53,399 bases of DNA, from contig NZ_LZHW01000059.1 of assembly GCF_001667265.1 (NCBI RefSeq), positions 1 to 53,399 of the forward strand, in the 5' to 3' direction. Shown in pieces: positions 18,684-32,953 of this stretch (the first letter of the stretch is position 1; each line of letters opens with the position of its first letter). The notes below the pieces were generated by a model that saw only the letters and a list, made by a program, of their open reading frames with translations, was not told the origin of the DNA and did not search any database. A program made the translations under genes and the position numbers. The DNA is from Mycobacterium sp. ACS4331 (GTDB lineage: Bacteria > Actinomycetota > Actinomycetes > Mycobacteriales > Mycobacteriaceae).

Positions 18684-18783
18684 TGCGTGCAGCCCCGACG
18701 GATCGCTGTGATCCTGCCTTCACCTCGTAACCAGTTTCGTGCCATTCGCCCATGGTTCCGCTCAAGTGGCTTGTCTTTCAATA

Positions 18784-18803
18784 GCCAGTTGGGTGAAACT
18801 GGC
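18784..18803. promoter_or_regulatory. Candidate MocR autoregulatory operator
   Basis: GCCAGTT-N6-AACTGGC is a perfect 7-bp inverted repeat ending five bases before the MocR start codon. Its position fits autoregulation. A half-like element (AACCAGTTT) lies about 50 bases upstream, as MocR regulators often bind several half-sites. Confidence 0.5.
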
Positions 18804-18808
18804 ACTCA

Positions 18809-20284
18809 ATGAGTGCAGATATGGCGGATCGCCGCCTCGATGTCACCCTGCTGGCCCGCGAGCTGGGCAACTGGCGCACGGCCGGTGCCAGCGGTCCGAT
18901 GCATCAGGGCCTCTCGGATGCGCTGCGGATGTTGATCGTCGACGGCCGGCTCCCCGTCGGGTCGCGACTGCCCAGCGAACGGGCCCTGGCCGACGTCCTG
19001 CGCATCTCCCGCACCACGGTCACCGCGGCGTATGCGCAGATGCGGGACGAGGGATATCTGACCGCCAAGCGCGGCGCCCGCAGCTCGGTGGCGCTGCCGC
19101 CGCAGTCCCATCCCGTCAGCACAGAACTCCACGACGCCTCCCGCACGAGGATCAACCTCGCCGAGGCCGCGATGTCCGCGCCGTCCTCCCCTGTCCTCGA
19201 GGCGTATGCGGCGGCCTCCACTGAGATCAGTTCGTACCTGCGCCGGCCCGGCCTGGAACTCTATGGTGTGGCGCCCCTGCGGGACGCCATCGCCGAGAGG
19301 TACTGCCGGCGCGGCCTTCCCACCGAACCCGACCAGATCATGGTGACCACCGGCGCACTGGGCGCCATCGGGCTGATCCTGGCGACGTTCGTCGAGGCCG
19401 GTGATCGCGTCCTGGTCGAGCAGCCGACGTTCACCGGCGCGCTGGCGGCGATCTCGGCGGCGGGTGCGCGGGCGGTCCCGGTGTCGATCACGCCCGACGA
19501 GGGCTGGGACCTCGACGCGCTGCACATCGCGATCCGCCAGCTTGCACCCAACCTGGCCTACCTCATCCCCGACCAGCACAACCCGACCGGCCTGACGATG
19601 ACGTCCGCGCAGCGGGAACGCTTGGCGCACATCATCACCGACACCCGCACGCGCACCATCATCGACGAGACCATGACCGAGATCTGCCTCGATCAGCCGG
19701 CTCCGCCGCCCGTGGCCTGCGCGATGACGCGCCGGCCGGATCTCGTGCTGTCCATCGGGTCGATGTCCAAGTCCTTCTGGGGAGGTCTGCGCATCGGGTG
19801 GATCCGCGCCGAGCGCACCACGTTGGCCACCATCGCGGCTCGACGGCCGTCGGTGGACCTCGGCACGCCGATCTTCGAACAACTCGCCGCGGCCCATCTG
19901 CTCGCGGTCACCGACCAGGTGGTGCCGGAACGCTGCGACCTGATCCGAAACCGGCGTGCGCTGCTGCGCCGGCTGCTGGCCGAGCACCTGCCGGACTGGC
20001 GCGAATGCAACCTCAACCAGCCCACCGGCGGACTGGCCCTCTGGATGCGGCTGCCCGTCCCGTCGAGTTCGGCGGTCTCAGCGGCCGCGTCACGCCTCGG
20101 CGTCGACATCCCACCGGGTCCGCGGTTCGGCGTCGACGGCACCCTCGAGCGCTACCTCCGCGTGCCGTACACCCTGCCCGAAGACACACTGGCCGAGGCT
20201 GTTTCGCTGCTCGCACGGGCCTGGGCCAGCGTCGTCGGCACGGATCTCGCGCCGACGGCGACGGGCACGGGGCCGGTGGTCTGA
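18809..20284 (+). CDS. MocR-type GntR/aminotransferase regulator (YczR-like)
   Basis: The 491-aa chimera has an N-terminal GntR winged helix (residues about 25-95: LSDALRMLIVDGRLPVGSRL, PSERALADVLRISRTTVTAAYAQMRDEGYL) joined to a fold-type I aminotransferase domain. DQHNPTG and SIGSMSKSFWGGLRIGW carry the PLP-binding residues, with K321 as the Schiff-base lysine. Such proteins sense PLP or an amino compound and regulate a neighbouring gene. The divergent YczE-type gene is the obvious target. Two in-frame ATGs (18809, 18821) are possible; the first was chosen. Confidence 0.92.
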   Translation: MSADMADRRLDVTLLARELGNWRTAGASGPMHQGLSDALRMLIVDGRLPVGSRLPSERALADVLRISRTTVTAAYAQMRDEGYLTAKRGARSSVALPPQSHPVSTELHDASRTRINLAEAAMSAPSSPVLEAYAAASTEISSYLRRPGLELYGVAPLRDAIAERYCRRGLPTEPDQIMVTTGALGAIGLILATFVEAGDRVLVEQPTFTGALAAISAAGARAVPVSITPDEGWDLDALHIAIRQLAPNLAYLIPDQHNPTGLTMTSAQRERLAHIITDTRTRTIIDETMTEICLDQPAPPPVACAMTRRPDLVLSIGSMSKSFWGGLRIGWIRAERTTLATIAARRPSVDLGTPIFEQLAAAHLLAVTDQVVPERCDLIRNRRALLRRLLAEHLPDWRECNLNQPTGGLALWMRLPVPSSSAVSAAASRLGVDIPPGPRFGVDGTLERYLRVPYTLPEDTLAEAVSLLARAWASVVGTDLAPTATGTGPVV

Positions 20285-20291
20285 CCCGGGA

Positions 20292-23447
<3,156 letters not shown>

Positions 23448-23461
23448 TTAACGTCGGGACC

Positions 23462-24535
23462 GTGCCGATCCGTGCCGCATATCTCCTGTCGACAGCGTTG
23501 CTCGCGACGCTCTGTGCAGGGTGTTCGTCCCCTCAGGGCCAAGAACCGGTCCCGCCGTCCCGCAGTGTGATCACCAGCACTACGAAGATCGCCGGTGCGG
23601 GCGTGTTGGGCAACCATCGCAGGCCCGACGAGTCGTGCGCCCCCGAGCCCGCGCCGGTCGATCCGGGCGAGCCGGTGCGGCGGGTCGACAGCGGCACCGA
23701 GCGCGGCGACGTGGACGTGCCCGCCGACCCGCAGCGCATCGTGGTGCTCTCCGGGGACCAGCTCGATGTGCTGTGCGCGCTCGGTCTGCAGTCGCGCATC
23801 GTGGCGGCGGCGCTGCCCGACGGTTCCCAGACGCAGCCCTCCTATCTGGGCAGGGTCGTGCTCGATGTCCCACCCGCAGGCTCGCGCAGCGCCGTGGATC
23901 CCGCCGCGATCTCCGCGGCCCGGCCGGACCTGATCCTCGGTTCACGGGCGCTCACGCCCGAGGCGTACGGCGAGCTGGCGGCGATCGCGCCCACGGTGTT
24001 CACCGGAGACCCCGGAGCGGGGTGGCAGGACACCGCGCGCCGGGTCGGTGCGGCCACCGGCCGGGCGGGCGCTGCGGACACCCTGGTCACCGAGTTCGAC
24101 GAGGACGCCCGCCAGACCGGAATCGCCAACGACGCAACACATTTCCAGACTTCGGTGGTGCAGTTCACCGAGAACGCCGTGCGCGTGTTCGGCGAGGAGA
24201 ACTTTCCGGGCAGCGTGTTGTCGCTGGTCGGGGTCGACCGTCCCGCGTCTCAGCGGTTCACCGACAGGCCGTTCGTCGAGATCTCCACCGACGACGCCGA
24301 CGGGGCCGACTTCGGCCCGGTCGACGCCGACATCGTCTATGTGTCGTTCGACTCCCCCGCCGCCAAGGAGCGCGCCACGGCCGTCATGAACGGCGACGCC
24401 TGGCTGGCACTGTCGGCCACCCGCGACAATAGGGTGTTCGTGGTCAACAACGAGGTGTGGCAGACGGGGCAGGGACCCGTCGCGGCCCGCGGCATCCTCG
24501 ACGACCTGCGCATGCTCAACGCACCCATCAACTAG
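23462..24535 (+). CDS. fecB: Iron-siderophore ABC transporter substrate-binding lipoprotein (FecB-like)
   Basis: The 357-aa exported protein starts at GTG 23462. A lipoprotein signal peptide ends TLCAGC, so C21 is the likely lipidated residue. The mature domain is the TroA/FepB cluster fold: DPQRIVVLSGDQLDVLCALGLQSRIVAAAL, AARPDLILGSRALTPEAYGELAAIAPTVF and the long helix and C-lobe ending WQTGQGPVAARGILDDLRML. Relatives bind ferric siderophores for uptake; the M. tuberculosis counterpart is FecB. No permease or ATPase lies beside it. The YciI gene follows after 7 bp. No clear iron-box (IdeR) palindrome was seen upstream. Confidence 0.92.
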   Translation: MPIRAAYLLSTALLATLCAGCSSPQGQEPVPPSRSVITSTTKIAGAGVLGNHRRPDESCAPEPAPVDPGEPVRRVDSGTERGDVDVPADPQRIVVLSGDQLDVLCALGLQSRIVAAALPDGSQTQPSYLGRVVLDVPPAGSRSAVDPAAISAARPDLILGSRALTPEAYGELAAIAPTVFTGDPGAGWQDTARRVGAATGRAGAADTLVTEFDEDARQTGIANDATHFQTSVVQFTENAVRVFGEENFPGSVLSLVGVDRPASQRFTDRPFVEISTDDADGADFGPVDADIVYVSFDSPAAKERATAVMNGDAWLALSATRDNRVFVVNNEVWQTGQGPVAARGILDDLRMLNAPIN

Positions 24536-24542
24536 GAGTCCC

Positions 24543-24818
24543 ATGTTCCACGTGCTCACCCTGACCTACACGCAGCCGCTCGAGGAGGTCGACAAGGTTC
24601 GGGCCGACCACCTCGCGTGGATCGAAGGTGAGATCAAGGCGGGCCGACTGCTGCTCGCCGGGCGTCAGGAGTCGCAGAAGGGCGGGATCCTCATCACCGG
24701 GGACATCGACACCGCGGCCGCCGAGGAACTGATCGCGGCCGATCCGTATGCGCTGGCCGGCCTGGTCTCCTACGAACGCGTCGGGTTCAACGCCGGTCTG
24801 CGCGCGCCCGGACTCTGA
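24543..24818 (+). CDS. YciI family protein
   Basis: This 91-aa ferredoxin-like-fold protein begins MFHVLTLTYTQPLEEVDKVRADHLAWIEGEIKAGRLLLAGRQE, with the family's conserved RADHLAW (His and Asp) and a C-terminal DPYALAGLVSYERVGFNAG. Members are small dimeric proteins of unclear enzymatic role. It lies 7 bp after the substrate-binding lipoprotein gene and probably shares its transcript. Confidence 0.88.
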   Translation: MFHVLTLTYTQPLEEVDKVRADHLAWIEGEIKAGRLLLAGRQESQKGGILITGDIDTAAAEELIAADPYALAGLVSYERVGFNAGLRAPGL

Positions 24819-24964
24819 TCGGTCCACCGTTTTCGGGAATGAACCGTCCAACGGCGTCCGTTGGGGTTTCCTATGGGCGCGACGATGCGCCGCGTCTCAA
24901 TTAACTTTGCTAAGCTATATATCTGTATATACGCGCAGCGACAACCACACGAGGGCACGCAGAC
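24819..24964. promoter_or_regulatory. adhC upstream region with AT-rich inverted repeat
   Basis: TATATA-TCTG-TATATA (24916-24931) is an inverted repeat in an unusually AT-rich stretch 34 bases before the adhC start codon. It could contain the -10 element or an operator. The start codon has only a weak GAGGG at a long distance. Confidence 0.4.
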
Positions 24965-26011
24965 ATGACCACGACAATCTCCGCATACGCCGCCACCTCG
25001 ACCACTGGGCCGTTGACCAAGACCACGATCGAGCGTCGCGACGTCGGCCCGCACGATGTCGCCTTCGACATCAAGTTCGCCGGCATCTGTCACTCCGACA
25101 TCCACACCGTCAAGGGCGAATGGGGCAAGCCCAACTTCCCCGTCGTGCCCGGGCATGAGATCGCCGGTGTGGTGACCGCGGTCGGCTCCGAGGTCACCAA
25201 GTACAAGGTCGGCGACCACGTCGGCGTCGGATGCTTCGTCGACTCGTGCCGCGAATGCGACAACTGCCAGGCGGGTCTGCAGCAGTACTGCACCGGCGGC
25301 GGCATGGTCGGCACCTACAACGCCATCGACCGCGACGGCACGCCGACCCAGGGCGGTTACAGCACCGCGATCGTCGTCGACGAGAACTACGTGCTGCGCA
25401 TCCCCGACTCGATCCCGCTCGACAAGGCCGCTCCCCTGCTGTGCGCGGGCATCACCCTGTACTCCCCGCTGCGGCACTGGAATGCCGGCCCGGGCAAGAA
25501 GGTGGCCGTGATCGGCCTCGGCGGGCTGGGCCACATGGGCGTCAAGCTGGCCCACGCCATGGGTGCGCATGTCACGGTGCTGTCGCAGTCACTGAAGAAG
25601 ATGGAGGACGGCCTGCGCCTCGGCGCCGACGAGTACTACGCGACGGCCGACTCCGACACGTTCAAGAAGCTCGCCGGAAAGTTCGACCTGATCGTCAACA
25701 CGGTGTCGGCCAACCTCGACATGGGCCGCTACCTCAGCCTGCTCGCCGTCGACGGCACGCTGGTCGAGTTGGGCATTCCCGAGCACCCGATGGCGGTCCC
25801 GGTGTTTCCGCTGGCCAGCGGGCGCCGCAGCCTGTCGGGATCGATGATCGGCGGCATCCCCGAGACGCAGGAGATGCTCGACTTCTGCGCCGAGCACGAC
25901 GTCACTCCCGAGATCGAGGTCATCGAGGCGTCGTACATCAACGAGGCCTACGACCGAGTGCTCGCCAGCGACGTGCGGTACCGCTTCGTCATCGACGCCT
26001 CGACCATCTAG
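24965..26011 (+). CDS. adhC: Zinc-dependent NADP alcohol dehydrogenase
   Basis: The 348-aa medium-chain dehydrogenase has the catalytic zinc motif [15 protein letters not shown] and GHEIAGVV, four structural-zinc cysteines in [17 protein letters not shown], and the cofactor loop [18 protein letters not shown] with S-Q in place of an acidic residue, as in NADP-dependent cinnamyl/YahK-type enzymes. It probably reduces aldehydes in the cytosol. The M. tuberculosis counterpart is adhC (Rv3045). Its stop overlaps that of the convergent DUF3349 gene (CTAG). Confidence 0.95.
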   Translation: MTTTISAYAATSTTGPLTKTTIERRDVGPHDVAFDIKFAGICHSDIHTVKGEWGKPNFPVVPGHEIAGVVTAVGSEVTKYKVGDHVGVGCFVDSCRECDNCQAGLQQYCTGGGMVGTYNAIDRDGTPTQGGYSTAIVVDENYVLRIPDSIPLDKAAPLLCAGITLYSPLRHWNAGPGKKVAVIGLGGLGHMGVKLAHAMGAHVTVLSQSLKKMEDGLRLGADEYYATADSDTFKKLAGKFDLIVNTVSANLDMGRYLSLLAVDGTLVELGIPEHPMAVPVFPLASGRRSLSGSMIGGIPETQEMLDFCAEHDVTPEIEVIEASYINEAYDRVLASDVRYRFVIDASTI

Positions 26012-26379
26012 GTCGTCGACTCCTCATCGTCGGCGTCGGCCACTTCGTTCGAGTCGACCACGTCGTCGAGGCCGGCCAGCGGCCATCCCGCCGCGGCCAG
26101 CCTGTCGGCGACGCGACGCACGCTCTCCGGGCCCGCGTCGTAATGGGCGACCTCGGCGATGTAGGCGTCGATGCGCTCCCGCGTGATGGGGTCGGCGACG
26201 TCGGCCGGCGCCGAGGCCTCGGCGATCCTGAACACCACCTCGTGGATCTGCTCCTCGGTCAGCGGTGTGTCGCGCAACAGCGCCAGAAGCGGCACTCGGT
26301 CCGGGCCGGGCACCCCCTCGGGGTAGCCGGCCCGCAGCCATTCGATGACGCGGGTCAGAAGGTTCGGCACAACTGCCAC
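26008..26379 (-). CDS. DUF3349 family protein (Rv3046c-like)
   Basis: The 123-aa cytoplasmic protein resembles the actinobacterial DUF3349 family: [39 protein letters not shown], followed by [14 protein letters not shown] and [14 protein letters not shown]. The C-terminal 20 residues are acidic ([15 protein letters not shown]) and probably disordered. Its function is unknown. Structures of homologues suggest a small helical adaptor, but no partner is indicated here. Confidence 0.88.
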   Translation of the reverse strand: MAVVPNLLTRVIEWLRAGYPEGVPGPDRVPLLALLRDTPLTEEQIHEVVFRIAEASAPADVADPITRERIDAYIAEVAHYDAGPESVRRVADRLAAAGWPLAGLDDVVDSNEVADADDEESTT

Positions 26380-26406
26380 AGTAGAACAGGCCGTTGGGCG
26401 ACCTCC

Positions 26407-27453
26407 TCAGCGGTCGAGCGGGTTGCGTCGGGGCACGATCAGCGGATCGGCCGGTGTCAGCGGGAAGTTCGGCAGATCATCGATGTGGGTGTTGAACGCC
26501 GCGGCCAGGACTTCGCGCGAATACGCACTGGCGGAAGCCTTATAGCCGATGTCGGCGGGGAACGGTTGGTCGAAGAAGATCAGGAAGTGCCACTCGTCGC
26601 TTCCGATGTTCTCGATGTGGTGCGGGTAGGCGCGCGGGATGAAGTACATGTCGCCGGCCGTCATGGTCCAAGTGTCAAGCGTGCCATCAGGATTCATGAT
26701 CGTCATGCGCGCGTCGCCGTGCTGCACATAGCCCATCTCCGCGGTCACCGGATGCCAGTGTGGTTCGCGCATACCGTCTTCGGAGACGCGCAGCGAGTAC
26801 ATCGAGATGTCCTTGAGTGCCGGCCAGAACTGGTCGCGAGCGAATCGCGCGTTGCCGTAGGCGTAGGTCAGGCCCGCGGGTTGGGCCTCGACGTCGAACC
26901 TGTGCGGGTCTGCGAAGTGGGCCGACGCCGGGATGTCGGGGTCGCCGACGCGGGCGGCCAACTTGTGGTCGGCTGTGTCGCGGCGGATCCGGGCGAAGTC
27001 GGCGGCGGGCAGGTCATAGGTGTTGCCCAGCACGGCGTCGCTGAACGCACCGAGGGTGGCGCCGAACCCGAAGTCCTCCGGCCGTTCGCTGCGGAAGGCG
27101 ATGATGAACTCGGCAACATCGGCGCCGATGTTCTCGATGTGGTGCAGCGACCCGGAATCGATGTGGAACATCTGTCCGGCCGTCACGACGAAGGTGGAGA
27201 ACCGGCTGCCGTTGTCGAGCACCGACACCAAAGCCGTGCCCGAGACACAGTACGTGAGTTCGTTGGCGTTGGCATGCCAGTGCGGTGTGCGCATGGCTCC
27301 GGGGTTCAGCAGAACCCGTTTGATGGACAGCCGTTTCAGGATCGGGAGATTGTCGGCGGTGACCCGGCGCATCGAACCCAGGTCGGACTCCTCGACGATC
27401 TCACCGTCGCGCAGTGACACCGAATGCGTGTGATGGGACAGGGTTGCAGTCAT
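26407..27453 (-). CDS. Bicupin, oxalate decarboxylase-like
   Basis: The 348-aa protein has two cupin domains. In the first (about residues 55-110), HWHANANELTYCVSG with a later GSLHHIENIG gives the usual HXH, E and H metal ligands. In the second (about 220-290), HWHPVTAEMGYVQHG and RAYPHHIENIG repeat them. Oxalate decarboxylases and related Mn bicupins have this form. The gene matches none of the flanking operons and lies divergent to the response-regulator gene at 27607. The substrate is uncertain; other bicupins act on different small acids. The start is ATG at 27453. Confidence 0.85.
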   Translation of the reverse strand: MTATLSHHTHSVSLRDGEIVEESDLGSMRRVTADNLPILKRLSIKRVLLNPGAMRTPHWHANANELTYCVSGTALVSVLDNGSRFSTFVVTAGQMFHIDSGSLHHIENIGADVAEFIIAFRSERPEDFGFGATLGAFSDAVLGNTYDLPAADFARIRRDTADHKLAARVGDPDIPASAHFADPHRFDVEAQPAGLTYAYGNARFARDQFWPALKDISMYSLRVSEDGMREPHWHPVTAEMGYVQHGDARMTIMNPDGTLDTWTMTAGDMYFIPRAYPHHIENIGSDEWHFLIFFDQPFPADIGYKASASAYSREVLAAAFNTHIDDLPNFPLTPADPLIVPRRNPLDR

Positions 27454-27606
27454 CGTTTGACCCTGCCTCTCATCGACGCCCACGTCTGCGCTGCTGTCCC
27501 CCAGCCCGGATACCTGCTGGCCCCCATATCCGCCGCCGGCCTCCGAACCGCGCCCATAAGTGCGACAATGACTCGCCGCACCCAAGTCGAGGCCGGGGAG
27601 GACGGA

Positions 27607-28260
27607 ATGGGCGCTCTGCAGGTCGTCGTCGCCGATGACGACGTGTTGCTCAGGGAGGGTTTGGCGAGTCTGCTGAGCCGGTCCGGGTTCGACGTCATCG
27701 GCCAGGCCGGGGACGCGACCGAACTGCTGAGCCTGGTGCGCGAGGCACAACCACACCTGGTGCTCACCGACATTCGGATGCCGCCCGACCACAACACCGA
27801 GGGCCTGGACGCCGCGCGCATCATCCGAGCGGACTACCCCGACATCGGAATCGTCGTGCTCTCAGCGCATATCGACGTCGAGCACGCCACCGAGCTGCTC
27901 TCCGGCGGGCACGGCATCGGCTACCTGCTCAAGAGCCGGGTCACTGACGTCGACGACTTCATCGACACCCTGCAGCGCGTCACCAACGGCGCCTCGGTGG
28001 TCGATCCGGCCCTGGTGGCCGAACTGGTGTCGGCGCGCCGGCGCAACGACCCGCTGGGCGCGCTCAGCGAGCGGGAGCGCGAGGTGTTGTCGTTGATGGC
28101 CGAGGGCCTGTCCAATGCGGGCATCGGTCGGCGGTTGTGGGTCACCGAGGGCACCGTGGAGAAGCACGTCCGCAGCATCCTGACGAAGCTGAACCTGCCG
28201 GAGACCGGCGACGATCACCGCCGGGTGCGGGCCGTGATCATGTACCTCGAGGCGCGCTGA
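27607..28260 (+). CDS. NarL/FixJ-family response regulator
   Basis: The 217-aa regulator has a receiver domain with acidic pocket DDD (10-12) and phospho-acceptor D55 in LVLTDIRMPPDHNTEG, then a conserved lysine in GYLLKSRV. A LuxR-type HTH occupies about residues 148-205 (LSEREREVLSLMAEGLSNAGIGRRLWVTEGTVEKHVRSI). The ATG at 27607 follows GGGGAGG; an ATG at 27568 is also possible. Its likely partner is the histidine kinase at 28713. The intervening lone receiver may share the kinase. Confidence 0.93.
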   Translation: MGALQVVVADDDVLLREGLASLLSRSGFDVIGQAGDATELLSLVREAQPHLVLTDIRMPPDHNTEGLDAARIIRADYPDIGIVVLSAHIDVEHATELLSGGHGIGYLLKSRVTDVDDFIDTLQRVTNGASVVDPALVAELVSARRRNDPLGALSEREREVLSLMAEGLSNAGIGRRLWVTEGTVEKHVRSILTKLNLPETGDDHRRVRAVIMYLEAR

Positions 28261-28263
28261 GTC

Positions 28264-28626
28264 TCACCGGGACAGCACCGTCCGGATCGCATCGGGCGAC
28301 AGCGCGAACTTGGGCAGGAAGCCACGGGCCGAACTGTCGGCGATGAGGTCGATGAGGTCCTGCTCATCATGTGTCGAGATCAGGATCACCGGCACGCCGG
28401 AGAGCTGCTCGGCGACGTCGAAACCGCTCTCGGCGCCCAGATCGACGTCCACCAACGCGACATCGGGTCGCAGTTCGGTGCTCTGGCGCACCGCCTCGGC
28501 ACCGTCGCGCGCCGTGCCGACGACGGTGATGCCGCCCCGGGCCAACATCGCCACGGCGGCCTCGCGAAAGGCCGCGCTGTCATCGACGATCAGACAGCGC
28601 ACGGCAGTGGTCGTCGAACTGAACAT
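28264..28626 (-). CDS. Stand-alone response-regulator receiver domain
   Basis: The 120-aa product is a receiver with no output domain: VDD (14-16), phospho-acceptor D60 in VALVDVDLGAESGF, and a lysine in FLPKFALS. Its C-terminus ends with the receiver fold. Lone receivers usually shuttle phosphate or titrate a kinase. It is divergent from the kinase gene (87 bp apart) and converges with the NarL regulator (3 bp apart), which argues for a three-part circuit. Confidence 0.88.
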   Translation of the reverse strand: MFSSTTTAVRCLIVDDSAAFREAAVAMLARGGITVVGTARDGAEAVRQSTELRPDVALVDVDLGAESGFDVAEQLSGVPVILISTHDEQDLIDLIADSSARGFLPKFALSPDAIRTVLSR

Positions 28627-28712
28627 GGCTCCAGCGTGGCACCGGCGCTGCGGTCGCGTCATTACCGCTAACCGGAAAGATTCCGGTCCCCGTTGGGCTT
28701 AGCATCGGATCG

Positions 28713-30756
<2,044 letters not shown>

Positions 30757-31767
30757 TTAATAATCAGGGCTCCACGTGGCAACATACTCACCTGACACGT
30801 ATTGAGAATGGCCTTCCGGTATCATTCCAATAATTACTGGCACGACGTAAGAACCACTCTGACTCGTCTTACTTGCGATATATATATTCCACTGTTTGTC
30901 ACTATTCATACTGTACGCGTTGACGAGTGTGGTCTCCGATGCAATCGGCAGGACTTTAGAATCAAGATCAATCTGGCCGTTTGTGTACGTTTCACTGACG
31001 GAGTCTACGAGAAACCTAGGAACAACTTTATCGGACCCGCTACCGATTATCTTATTGAGCTCAGTAAGGGTTCCCTCACCAGGCGCGAACGCACCCAGCA
31101 GTAGATTACGGGCCAGCACGGTGTTGCGCTGGTCGTATGCAACAGCCACAGTCCGGGACATATTGTTGAGAATTTCTTGCGCCCATTTACTCTTGCCAAC
31201 ACGAGATTCCGCAGGAGGCAAGCTCTCAGTGACATCACTCTCACCTACATCGATTGCTTCTCGCTTCTCTAGAAGTATTGGCATAATGAGGTCCAGCCAC
31301 ACAGCGTAGTCTTTGCCGTCGTATTGTTTCTGGTAGATATCGAATGTTGGCTGACCACTTGCCGATCGCGGCGATTCGGCGTTACTTACGACACCAATAT
31401 TCGTTCGACCTGCCTGTCCTAAGAATGCGTATAGACTGCAGCCCAACACGAGGGCGAGGACTACACCTCCGACCGAAAGGTACAGTCCGATCTTTGGTTT
31501 TCCATTCCCCTGCCGCAGTTCAAGACCGTGCGCCGTGGAATAGGGCACGGAAGCCACCGGATGTTGATAGGCGTCTGACGCCGCAGGCGCGGAACCGCTC
31601 TGAGATTGATAGAAGGTATGTCCGGACTCCACCCCCGGTGCCGTCACCGAAGTCGGCGGGGGGCCCATAACGTTACTTCTCGGCGCTTGAGGAATTTGCT
31701 GCGCCGATGCCTCGCGGGACCGCGGGTCAGGCTGTCGAGGCACCGAAGATTTAGGCTCGTAAGTCAT
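30757..31767 (-). CDS. Unrecognised single-pass membrane protein of the island
   Basis: The 336-aa protein has a proline- and serine-rich cytoplasmic N-terminus (about 100 residues), one transmembrane helix (IGLYLSVGGVVLALVLGCSLYAFL, about residues 105-128), and a soluble C-terminal part of about 200 residues facing outside. The latter has KEAI-type helical and strand segments (WAQEILNNMSRTVAVAYDQRN, FLVDSVSETYTNGQIDLDSK). I do not recognise the family. Codon use is AT-richer than in all core neighbours. The architecture resembles mycobacterial anchored exported proteins of unknown role. The start is ATG 31767 (MTYEPKSSVP). Confidence 0.72.
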   Translation of the reverse strand: MTYEPKSSVPRQPDPRSREASAQQIPQAPRSNVMGPPPTSVTAPGVESGHTFYQSQSGSAPAASDAYQHPVASVPYSTAHGLELRQGNGKPKIGLYLSVGGVVLALVLGCSLYAFLGQAGRTNIGVVSNAESPRSASGQPTFDIYQKQYDGKDYAVWLDLIMPILLEKREAIDVGESDVTESLPPAESRVGKSKWAQEILNNMSRTVAVAYDQRNTVLARNLLLGAFAPGEGTLTELNKIIGSGSDKVVPRFLVDSVSETYTNGQIDLDSKVLPIASETTLVNAYSMNSDKQWNIYIASKTSQSGSYVVPVIIGMIPEGHSQYVSGEYVATWSPDY

Positions 31768-32007
31768 GCACCACACCTTTCACCGAATATGGGCGAACCG
31801 GCCGTTCGCCAGTAAAGACCTTCGAAAATCTATCGACAGCATCTTGTCAGATTTTGCGCTATCGCTAGTGTTCTACGACTCAGACAATCGAATGACATTA
31901 GTTGTCACATGTTCAGCAGTCACCGTCGTAATCTGCCCTTAACGCCAGGGACCAACTTGTTTGCCGGGGACGAGCCTCGAATATCTGGGTGCCCTATACG
32001 CGGCGCA
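31768..32007. other. AT-rich spacer between the two island genes
   Basis: The sequence has no open frame of note. It probably holds the promoter of the 30757-31767 gene. No strong hairpin was seen. Confidence 0.4.
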
Positions 32008-32523
32008 CTACATCAATAGAGGAACGGCAGCAAGTGTGACCAGAAGTCCCAGGCCGACCAGGGTGATCGTTGCGTAGATAATTATGAACGTCCATGTCAA
32101 ACCTGTGTCTCGACGACCGGCCTTCTTCAAGGTAGCCAGGTCGACAATGGCGCCAACCAGAGCAAAGGGAGCTAAAAATCCGCAGCTCATTAGGGTGAAG
32201 AGAAATACGGCCAGGTGAAACGCTGTCGACATACCTGCAGACGGCTTGGCCAGACCGCCATTCGAGGTCATCGAGGGGCCATAGTTATATCCGGAATTGT
32301 ACGAAGAATTTCCAGCGTTGCACGAAGGGTTTCCGGTGTTGTACGGGTAGCCGGTCTTGTATTCGTATCCGAAAGGCTCTCGAAGTGGTGGATGCCCTGT
32401 GTCGCCGCGCCAACTCCCGGCTTCACCCTCGGTGCGGCGATAGTCTGTCGGCGCCGGGGGTCGCTCTCCAGGTGAGTTGAACTGAGGAGGTGGGGATGTG
32501 TGGTCGGTCAATACGGTACCCAT
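32008..32523 (-). CDS. Unrecognised two-TM membrane protein with disordered Tyr/Asn-rich N-tail
   Basis: The 171-aa protein has an N-terminal 90-residue low-complexity tail with PPPAP-type and tyrosine repeats (GYPYNTGNPSCNAGNSSYN), then two hydrophobic helices (FHLAVFLFTLMSCGFLAPFALVGAIVDL, TWTFIIIYATITLVGLGLLVTLAA). It resembles the DUF4190-like or Tyr-rich-tail small membrane proteins of actinobacteria in form only. It lies 240 bp upstream of the other island gene and points the same way, so they may be co-transcribed. Its function is unknown. Confidence 0.65.
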   Translation of the reverse strand: MGTVLTDHTSPPPQFNSPGERPPAPTDYRRTEGEAGSWRGDTGHPPLREPFGYEYKTGYPYNTGNPSCNAGNSSYNSGYNYGPSMTSNGGLAKPSAGMSTAFHLAVFLFTLMSCGFLAPFALVGAIVDLATLKKAGRRDTGLTWTFIIIYATITLVGLGLLVTLAAVPLLM

Positions 32524-32953
32524 TCTTTAATCTAGTCGGATGGTACTTATAGGCAAGGCCCTACCCAGCCTCCGATAATCACGCTACAAAATCATTGGTG
32601 CTCGGTGCGAGGTTTCTACTATCAGGCAGCTTAGAGCAATACAACTAGTTCATAGCCCTGTCAGAATGTCATCCGATCGGATGATTTTGGCGTGCCTAGA
32701 ACACCAGCCGGAACGGGAATAGGTTTGGGTCTTCTGCACGATCAGGTGACAATTTGACCTGACCCACCGTTTGGGTTCCAGGCTCCTCGGTGACCGAGTG
32801 TCAGCCTGTACGAGGGGCTGACCCGGTTCGTCGAATTTCCCCACTGGCGCTCATCGAAATTCCCCACATCCGTGTGGCTGCGCCGAGAAGGACGGGACTA
32901 CCGATGCTGCTGGTGTCTGACGCCAGTAGCCCGTCGAGGTAGGCCGCTTTCTC
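32524..32953. repeat. Island segment with IS21-type terminal repeats
   Basis: There is no gene here. TCGAATTTCCCCAC (32831-32844) and TCGAAATTCCCCAC (32854-32867) are near-identical 14-mers 23 bases apart just before an IstA start. IS21 family ends carry such tandem transposase-binding repeats. The remaining bases look like the upstream region of the island genes. Confidence 0.5.

Noticed and set aside
24900..24935. IdeR iron box before adhC or the fecB-like gene
   Set aside because: The AT-rich repeat does not match the TTAGGTTAGGCTAACCTAA consensus beyond chance, and the fecB-like upstream region has nothing similar.
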